From an uncultured Eubacteriales bacterium (lineage in GTDB: Bacteria; Bacillota; Clostridia; TANB77; CAG-508): DNA of 64,000 nt. The translations under genes and the position numbers were made by a program. The notes beneath the pieces were generated by a model. It saw only the letters and a list, made by a program, of their open reading frames with translations. It was not told the origin of the DNA and made no database searches. Shown piece after piece: positions 58,810 to 64,000 of the stretch. The number at the start of each line of letters is the position of its first letter. Within the stretch, counting starts at the first letter, position 1. Where the stretch lies: assembly GCA_902492015.1 (NCBI GenBank), contig CABUJR010000008.1, positions 1 through 64,000 of the forward strand. Direction: 5' to 3'.

Positions 58810-59280
58810 ATGAAAAGTGTAAAATTGTTTTGGATAAAAATAGTGCTAATAATACTAATGATTTTAAATGTTATTTTTATTCCAATAATAATAAAAAATA
58901 TAATTTCTAGCAATGAATATACTTTATATATTAATGATGATAATATGGAAAATATAGCTAGAAAAGTAAAAGTAGAATATGGATTAGTAGGCTTAGAAAG
59001 TAAGATAAAAAATGCAAGAAAAATAGAATATTCTGTTACAGATGGAAAGAAAGCTTGTAAAATAGAGTATGAAAATGGAAGTATAAAAAATCTGTCTAAT
59101 CAAGAAATAGTAGATATTAATAATTTTATAAAAAATGAAGGGTACTCAAAATCTGAAATTTATATATTATTTTTATCTGTAGATATTATTTTATTATTTC
59201 TATTTAAGTTTTTTTATAACAAAATAAATAATGAAATAAAATTTATTAATGGATTTGAAGAAATAGATAATGATTATTAA
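58810..59280 (+). CDS. Two-pass membrane protein of unknown function
   Basis: A 156-aa protein with membrane helices at about 8-32 and 117-137. The extracytoplasmic loop between them (IKNARKIEYSVTDGKKACKIEYENG) looks like a small beta domain. GAGG precedes the ATG at an 8-base spacing. It follows the 373-aa membrane protein by 24 bases and is probably in the same operon. No family recognised. Confidence 0.6.
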   Translation: MKSVKLFWIKIVLIILMILNVIFIPIIIKNIISSNEYTLYINDDNMENIARKVKVEYGLVGLESKIKNARKIEYSVTDGKKACKIEYENGSIKNLSNQEIVDINNFIKNEGYSKSEIYILFLSVDIILLFLFKFFYNKINNEIKFINGFEEIDNDY

Positions 59281-59395
59281 TCTTTTAAAAAAATTAATAA
59301 AAAATAATATTAAAAGGCAATACAGAGAGAATAGACATACAAAATTAAATAAAATACAAGATTTAGAAAAAAAATAAAAAAATTAAAAAATAGTA

Positions 59396-59424
59396 TTGAC
59401 AAGAAGTGGAAATAACATTATAAT
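59396..59424 (+). promoter_or_regulatory. Promoter of the tRNA cluster
   Basis: TTGACA (59396-59401), 17-bp spacer, TATAAT (59419-59424). Confidence 0.9.
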
Positions 59425-59452
59425 AAGACATGTGCTCAAGATGAGCATATAC

Positions 59453-59538
59453 GGGTAGGTGGTCGAGTGGTTAATGGCACCAGACTGTAAATCTGGCGAC
59501 GAGAGTCTACGATGGTTCGAATCCATCCCTGCCCACCA
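59453..59538 (+). tRNA. tRNA-Tyr (GUA)
   Basis: 86 nt including CCA; anticodon GTA in CTGTAAA, long variable arm, GGTTCGAATCC T arm. Confidence 0.96.
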
Positions 59539-59564
59539 CTTTTTATAAAAATTGGATAAAAGTG

Positions 59565-59593
59565 TTGACAAACTGATGTAGATATAGTAAAAT
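59565..59593 (+). promoter_or_regulatory. Second promoter within the tRNA cluster
   Basis: TTGACA (59565-59570), 17-bp spacer, TAAAAT (59588-59593), upstream of tRNA-Val. Confidence 0.75.
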
Positions 59594-59624
59594 AAAACTC
59601 GTCAGTTGAACAGAACAATTAAAT

Positions 59625-59700
59625 GGTCGCTTAGCTCAGCTGGGAGAGCATCTGCCTTACAAGCAGGAGGTCATAGGTTCGAACCCTATAGCGACCACCA
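59625..59700 (+). tRNA. tRNA-Val (UAC)
   Basis: 76 nt including CCA; acceptor GGTCGCT/AGCGACC, anticodon loop CTTACAA. Confidence 0.96.
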
Positions 59701-59710
59701 TTTATTTTAT

Positions 59711-59787
59711 GGCCTGGTAGTTCAGTTGGTTAGAATGCCGCCCTGTCACGGCGGAGGTCGACGGTTCGAGCCCGTTCCAGGTCGCCA
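59711..59787 (+). tRNA. tRNA-Asp (GUC)
   Basis: 77 nt including CCA; acceptor GGCCTGG/CCAGGTC, anticodon loop CTGTCAC. Confidence 0.96.
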
Positions 59788-59789
59788 AA

Positions 59790-59818
59790 ATATCTAGTTA
59801 AGTCACTAGATATTTTTT
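59790..59818 (+). terminator. Terminator between tRNA-Asp and tRNA-Phe
   Basis: ATATCTAGT/ACTAGATAT perfect stem, 6-nt loop, TTTTT. tRNA-Phe follows after 6 bases without an obvious own promoter, so readthrough must occur. Confidence 0.75.
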
Positions 59819-59824
59819 ATATAA

Positions 59825-59900
59825 GGCTTCATAGCTCAGTTGGTAGAGCAGGGGACTGAAAATCCCCGTGTCAGTGGTTCGATTCCACTTGAAGCCACCA
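59825..59900 (+). tRNA. tRNA-Phe (GAA)
   Basis: 76 nt including CCA; acceptor GGCTTCA/TGAAGCC, anticodon loop CTGAAAA. Confidence 0.96.
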
Positions 59901-59905
59901 TATAC

Positions 59906-59960
59906 ATAGGGTAGTAAGGCCTTCAAAGGATTGTCTTATTACTCTATTTTTTTATTTTTT
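59906..59960 (+). terminator. Terminator of the tRNA cluster
   Basis: ATAGGGTAGTAAGGC pairs with GTCTTATTACTCTAT (with G-U pairs), then a long T-run. Confidence 0.85.
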
Positions 59961-60392
59961 CAGGTTGCTAATAGTTGAGATAGAAATTATTCAAAGTATT
60001 TATTTTCTAAGTTACTTCTGCTTTTTTATAAATATTCTGTGAGAAAGTTTTGCAAATCTATTAAGATATTATGGTTACTTCCTAATTTAATAAAAAATAA
60101 AAGTAAAAGAAAGAAATTAAGAGAAAAGAAAAAAATACCGTGTTGTATAAAAATAAGAAAAGCAAATATAAACTTTTTTAGACATATATTGACTTTTTTA
60201 TTTACTAAGAGTATAATAATCATGTCGGCAATTAACATAAATCTTTCTTTATGAATATTACTATATTAACAGATTAAGTTACAAGGTGCTACTTTAACCA
60301 AAAAAGTAATTCATAGTTTGTTAAAATAGTATTTTTTTATCTAATTTTGTTATTTTATAATAAGTAAATTTATTATAAAAAGGAGGTAAATC
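59961..60392. other. 432-bp intergenic region upstream of mgtE
   Basis: AT-rich. A 71-codon Lys-rich frame (60039-60254, GTG start) has no ribosome site and is probably not a gene. I looked for an M-box Mg2+ riboswitch before mgtE and did not find its conserved segments. Confidence 0.4.
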
Positions 60393-61748
60393 ATGGATGC
60401 AATAGATACAGTTAATATTGTAGAAGAAATAAGAGAATTAATTGAAAATAAGAAAATTAATAAATTACATGATTATTTAGAAACAATTAATAGTGCTGAT
60501 TTGCCGAGCATTTTAGATGAATTTGATGAAGAAAATACAATAATGATTTATAGATTGCTACCTAAAGGAAAGGCTGCAGAAGTTTTTGTAGAACTAGATT
60601 CTGACGATAAAGAAAAATTGATTTCTTATTTAACAGATAGTGAAATAAAAAATGTTATGAATGAAATTTACATGGACGAGGCAGTTGATTTAATAGAAGA
60701 AATGCCTTCAAATGTTGTAAAAAGGATACTTGCAAATACAAAACCACAAAACAGAAAAATAATAAATGAATTATTAAAATATCCAGATGATACAGCTGGA
60801 AGTATGATGACAACAGAATTTATAGATTTAAAAGAAAATATGAGTGTTGAAAAGGCTTTTGAATTTATAAAAAATAAAGGTCTAAAAAAAGAAACTGTTT
60901 ATAATTGTTATGTTTTAAGTATTGATAGAAAACTTTTGGGTGTAATAGATATAAAAGCACTTCTAATTGCTGACCGAAATATGTTGGTTCAAGATATAAT
61001 GGACACAAATGTTATTAAAGCATATACTTTAGAAGATCAAGAGGAAGTAGCAAAATTATTTGATAGATATGATTGTATAGCTGTTCCAGTAGTTGATAAA
61101 GAAGAAAGATTAGTTGGTATTATAACTATAGACGATGCTATTGATGTAATGCAAGAGGAAACTTTAGAAGACTTTGAAAAAATGGCAGCTATAGCTCCAG
61201 CAGAAACATCATATTTTAAAACTAGTGTATTTAAACATGCAAAAAATAGAATAGTATGGTTATTTATTTTAATGATTTCTGCTATGGTAACAGGAGCAAT
61301 TATCGAAAATTTTGAAACTGCAATATCATCACTTCCTATTTTAGTAGCTTTTATTCCTATGATAATGGGAACAGGAGGAAATTGTGGTTCACAAAGTTCA
61401 ACTCTTATTATAAGAGGTCTTGCAATGGATGAAATATGTACTAAAGATTTGCTTAAAGCTATGTGGAAAGAATTTAGAGTAGCTTTATTAGTTGGTTTAA
61501 CTTTAGGAATAGTAAATACTGCTAGAATTGTTATTCAATATCAAGATATAAAAATAGCAATAGTTGTTTCAGTAACGTTAATGTTTACAGTAATAATTGC
61601 CAAATTATTAGGATGTATGTTACCGATAGCTGCAAAAAAATTAAAGTTAGATCCAGCAATTATGGCCTCACCTTTACTTACAACTATTGTTGATACTGTT
61701 TCTGTTTTACTATTCTTTACAATTTCAACAGCAGTATTTCATTTATAA
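60393..61748 (+). CDS. mgtE: Magnesium transporter MgtE
   Basis: A 451-aa protein of full length. The N domain (about 1-130) carries LLPKGKAAEVFVELD-type repeats, a CBS pair follows (about 135-255, VQDIMDTNVIKAYTLEDQEEVAKLF), then five membrane helices with the PIMMGTGGNCGSQSSTL-like pore segment and the conserved C-terminus. A Mg2+ channel gated by cytosolic Mg2+ through the N and CBS domains. AGGAGGT precedes the ATG. Confidence 0.96.
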   Translation: MDAIDTVNIVEEIRELIENKKINKLHDYLETINSADLPSILDEFDEENTIMIYRLLPKGKAAEVFVELDSDDKEKLISYLTDSEIKNVMNEIYMDEAVDLIEEMPSNVVKRILANTKPQNRKIINELLKYPDDTAGSMMTTEFIDLKENMSVEKAFEFIKNKGLKKETVYNCYVLSIDRKLLGVIDIKALLIADRNMLVQDIMDTNVIKAYTLEDQEEVAKLFDRYDCIAVPVVDKEERLVGIITIDDAIDVMQEETLEDFEKMAAIAPAETSYFKTSVFKHAKNRIVWLFILMISAMVTGAIIENFETAISSLPILVAFIPMIMGTGGNCGSQSSTLIIRGLAMDEICTKDLLKAMWKEFRVALLVGLTLGIVNTARIVIQYQDIKIAIVVSVTLMFTVIIAKLLGCMLPIAAKKLKLDPAIMASPLLTTIVDTVSVLLFFTISTAVFHL

Positions 61749-61923
61749 TATAAATTTTATTCATATAATAATACTTTGATAATATGATTATATAAATTTG
61801 ATAAAATAACATTTTTGCAAAAATAAATCAAATTCTTAACATTTTATTTATTTTGTTGATATATAGATTATTTTGAATTATAATTAAAATGTAGAAAATA
61901 AAACATATAGAAAAGGTAGAAAA

Positions 61924-62508
61924 ATGAAGAAAATTTATATTGTGTTAGCACATACAGGAACTCTATTATCTAGAATTATAAAAATGAAAACTGGTGCAGA
62001 ATATACACATGTTTCAATATCGTTAGATGAAGATTTAAAAAATATGTATTCTTTTGGAAGAAAATATTCATATATTGCTTTTTTAGGTGGCTTTGTAAAA
62101 GAGGGAGCTGATTTTGGTACTTTCAAAAGATTTTATAATACTGAAATTAGTATATATGAATTAGAAGTTTCTGATGAGGTTTATGAAAAAATTTGTCAAA
62201 AAATAGAATATATAAAAGTACATAAGGATGAATATAAATTTAATATTTTAGGTTTATTTTTAGCTGGATTTGAGAAAAAAAGAAAGCTTGATAAAACATA
62301 TTATTGTGCAGAATTTGTTAAATTATTAATGGAAAAATCAGGTATTGATACAGAAGGATTACCAGATATTATAAAACCAGAACATTTTAAAAATTTGAAA
62401 AATACTAAACTTATATACAAAGGAAAACTAAAAGAATATAAAAGAACAAATAGATATATGGATTTTCTTTTGGAATATATGCTTAGAGAAAAAGCGTCAT
62501 CACATTAA
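61924..62508 (+). CDS. YiiX-like permuted papain-fold (NlpC/P60 superfamily) protein
   Basis: A 194-aa protein. GAEYTHVSISLDE near residue 25 supplies the His and KTYYCAEFVKLLMEKSG near 123 the Cys. This His-before-Cys order marks circularly permuted NlpC/P60-like enzymes. No signal peptide, so it acts in the cytosol or on the inner membrane face. The substrate could be an amide or a lipid ester; unknown. Confidence 0.78.
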   Translation: MKKIYIVLAHTGTLLSRIIKMKTGAEYTHVSISLDEDLKNMYSFGRKYSYIAFLGGFVKEGADFGTFKRFYNTEISIYELEVSDEVYEKICQKIEYIKVHKDEYKFNILGLFLAGFEKKRKLDKTYYCAEFVKLLMEKSGIDTEGLPDIIKPEHFKNLKNTKLIYKGKLKEYKRTNRYMDFLLEYMLREKASSH

Positions 62509-62661
62509 TAAATATATTTAAAAAAGTTCTTTAAAGTTCTTCATATAAATAAAAACTTAAATTAAATATTTTAATTTTAATTTAAGTTTTTTATTTTATA
62601 ATTTTTTTGAAGAATGTAAATATTACAGATAAATAATAAATTTTAATAAAGGAATGATAAA

Positions 62662-63330
62662 ATGAGAGTTTTAATCGTTGAAGATGATAAAATATTGGCA
62701 AAAACAGTAGAACAATGTATTGGAAGCAAATATGATGTTGACCATGCTTATGATGGTGAAGAAGGTATACTTTATGCAAAACAAGAAATTTATGATGTAA
62801 TCATATTAGACATAATGTTGCCGATTATGAATGGTTATGAAGTATTAAGTGAACTTAGAAATAATAAAATTTATACACCTGTATTAATATTAACAGCAAA
62901 AGATGGAATTGGAGATAAAGTAAAAGGTTTTAGATATGGTGCTGATGATTTTTTAGTAAAACCATTCAACAGAGAAGAATTAATTGTTAGAATAGAAGCA
63001 TTAATAAGAAGAGCAAATGGAAATTATTATGATAATATAATAGAATATAAAGGATTAGTTTTAGATTTAAATAGTAGAAAAGTACAAGCTGGTGATAAAG
63101 AGATTATATTGCAAGGAAAACAATTTGATGTATTAGAATATCTAATAAAGTCTAAAAATACAATTATAACTAAAGAGCAAATTTTTGATAAAATATGGGG
63201 TTTTGATAGTGAGACTACAACTAATGTAATTGAAGTTTATGCAAGTGGTTTAAGAAAGGAATTAAAAAAGATCGGATATGATAAATACTTAAAAACAATT
63301 AGAGGTGTAGGCTATATCTGGTCTGAGTAA
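62662..63330 (+). CDS. OmpR/PhoB-family response regulator
   Basis: A 222-aa protein. The receiver (1-118) has acidic pair VEDD, phospho-acceptor Asp in VIILDIMLP (about 51), and Lys in FLVKPFNREEL. The winged-helix output (about 128-222) has GKQFDVLEYLI and TTTNVIEVYASGLRKEL and ends in an IRGVGYIW segment, similar to CiaR/ArlR types. It is 11 bases upstream of its partner kinase. Confidence 0.94.
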   Translation: MRVLIVEDDKILAKTVEQCIGSKYDVDHAYDGEEGILYAKQEIYDVIILDIMLPIMNGYEVLSELRNNKIYTPVLILTAKDGIGDKVKGFRYGADDFLVKPFNREELIVRIEALIRRANGNYYDNIIEYKGLVLDLNSRKVQAGDKEIILQGKQFDVLEYLIKSKNTIITKEQIFDKIWGFDSETTTNVIEVYASGLRKELKKIGYDKYLKTIRGVGYIWSE

Positions 63331-63341
63331 TAAATGAAGAT

Positions 63342-64000
63342 ATGGAAGAACAAAAAGTTTTAAGGAGAAATTTAATAAGACATATTATCTATAATATAAT
63401 AGGATTTTCTACAATTTTCATACTTTGTGGTATATTTATATTTTTAATGGTAAGAGGAATTACTTATAGAGGAATATATCAGGAGTTATATGATAGCAAA
63501 AGGAAAATTTTGGAATTAGATGAAGAAAAGATGAATATCATTATAAATCCAAATTATTTATCTAATAATTATAGAGAAAGTTGGATAAAAAAAGCTATTA
63601 GCGAATATCAAGATTTAGCTTTAACTCAAAGAATAATGAATCCGAATGTATCAATTATTTTAAGAGATGAAAACAAAGAAATAATTAATGCAGATGAGTT
63701 AGGTAGATTATATGAATATAAGGATCAGATAGAATTTGATACTAAAAAAATGAATAGGATTTATGACCTAACTTTAGATAACAAGTATAATTATAAAGTT
63801 TTAAATTTTGTATTTGAGAGAGATTTTGAAGAAGATAGATATATACAATTATTAATAAATATAGATAGTGAAAAATATTTAGTAACTAATTACTTAAAGA
63901 TAATTAGTTTATCTGTTACTGTGGGTATAGTACTTTCTATTTTTGCAAGTTATATTTTGTCCAAAAAAACTTTAAGGCCATTAAGAGATAATATAGAAAA
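63342..64000 (+). CDS. Sensor histidine kinase, N-terminal part (cut by window end)
   Basis: ATG 63342 (MEEQKVLRRNLIRHIIYNII) opens a frame that runs to the window edge, 219 codons. TM1 (about 17-38) is followed by an extracytoplasmic domain of about 130 aa. TM2 (about 188-207, SLSVTVGIVLSIFASYILS) leads into the start of a HAMP-like linker (KKTLRPLRDNIE). The kinase domains lie outside the window. Forms a two-component system with the regulator upstream. Confidence 0.85.
   Translation, partial: MEEQKVLRRNLIRHIIYNIIGFSTIFILCGIFIFLMVRGITYRGIYQELYDSKRKILELDEEKMNIIINPNYLSNNYRESWIKKAISEYQDLALTQRIMNPNVSIILRDENKEIINADELGRLYEYKDQIEFDTKKMNRIYDLTLDNKYNYKVLNFVFERDFEEDRYIQLLINIDSEKYLVTNYLKIISLSVTVGIVLSIFASYILSKKTLRPLRDNIE

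Noticed and set aside
59383..59618. Minus-strand frames across the tRNA-Tyr gene
   Set aside because: They translate tRNA sequence and are artefacts.
60039..60254. 71-codon Lys-rich frame between the tRNA cluster and mgtE
   Set aside because: GTG start without Shine-Dalgarno and composition like A/T-rich spacer. An overlapping frame on the other strand is equally open.
60255..60392. Possible M-box Mg2+ riboswitch before mgtE
   Set aside because: The region is short and lacks the conserved M-box core segments.
1..64000. CRISPR arrays, rRNA genes, classical IS transposases, T-box riboswitches
   Set aside because: No regularly spaced direct repeats, rRNA segments, transposase motifs or T-box core sequence were seen in the window.

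Overview
The window is very AT-rich, and intrinsic terminators, AGGAGG-type ribosome binding sites and Firmicutes gene families dominate. Spo0A-type regulators, the ECF folate transporter, MutS2, a YtrA-type GntR/ABC operon and DUF4179 anti-sigma factors point to a low-GC anaerobic Clostridia-like Firmicute. I cannot name the genus from the sequence alone. Most of the window is ordinary chromosome, interrupted by two related integrative mobilizable elements (IMEs) lying in opposite orientations.

Region by region: (1) 1-8125 is IME1, running off the left edge and abutting the 3' end of tRNA-Leu(UAA). It carries a MobV relaxase with an oriT, tyrosine integrase, excisionase-like protein, sigma-like protein, DUF3846 and DUF3848 proteins, an XRE regulator, a solo Spo0A C-terminal-domain protein and a long structured RNA. 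(2) 8380-14660 holds a stand-alone trpB behind a textbook Trp leader-peptide attenuator, a degenerate Spo0A-like protein, an ECF sigma/anti-sigma pair, a small secreted protein and an orphan GHKL histidine kinase. (3) 14700-37880 holds rpsB-tsf, a histidine phosphatase, carAB behind a conditional terminator, a GntR/ABC operon with a frameshifted ATPase, TetR plus acyl-CoA ligase, an ArsR/P-type ATPase metal-resistance pair, a short higher-GC patch, trpS with its own Trp-codon leader ORF, a cupin, obgE, an HD protein and lexA. (4) 37900-43770 (minus) holds folC, a compact folate ECF transporter (EcfT, one EcfA, FolT) and mutS2. (5) 44000-47600 holds small membrane proteins, a PHP phosphoesterase and a V8-like secreted protease. 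(6) 47768-56470 is IME2, complete, with a 13-bp direct repeat of the tRNA(CAU) 3' end at both ends. (7) 56800-64000 holds membrane proteins with an XRE regulator, a tRNA-Tyr/Val/Asp/Phe cluster, mgtE, a permuted papain-like protein and a two-component system cut by the window edge.

The most notable observation is a shared control module in both IMEs, arranged as XRE regulator, divergent promoters, a 430-460 nt structured RNA with its own promoter and terminator, palindromic sites, then a solo Spo0A_C protein. The two RNA copies share a near-identical 5' domain. They also share a long-range 7-nt loop-loop (kissing) complementarity and a long closing helix whose sequence differs completely between copies while pairing is kept, which is compensatory evidence for a real RNA fold. 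The palindromes next to the Spo0A_C promoter have likewise changed sequence while keeping their architecture. I could not run Rfam, so whether this RNA is a known class is open. Secondary themes are Trp-codon leader peptides upstream of both trpB and trpS, and two roughly 580-bp cassettes in which a small secreted protein is bracketed by short inverted repeats.
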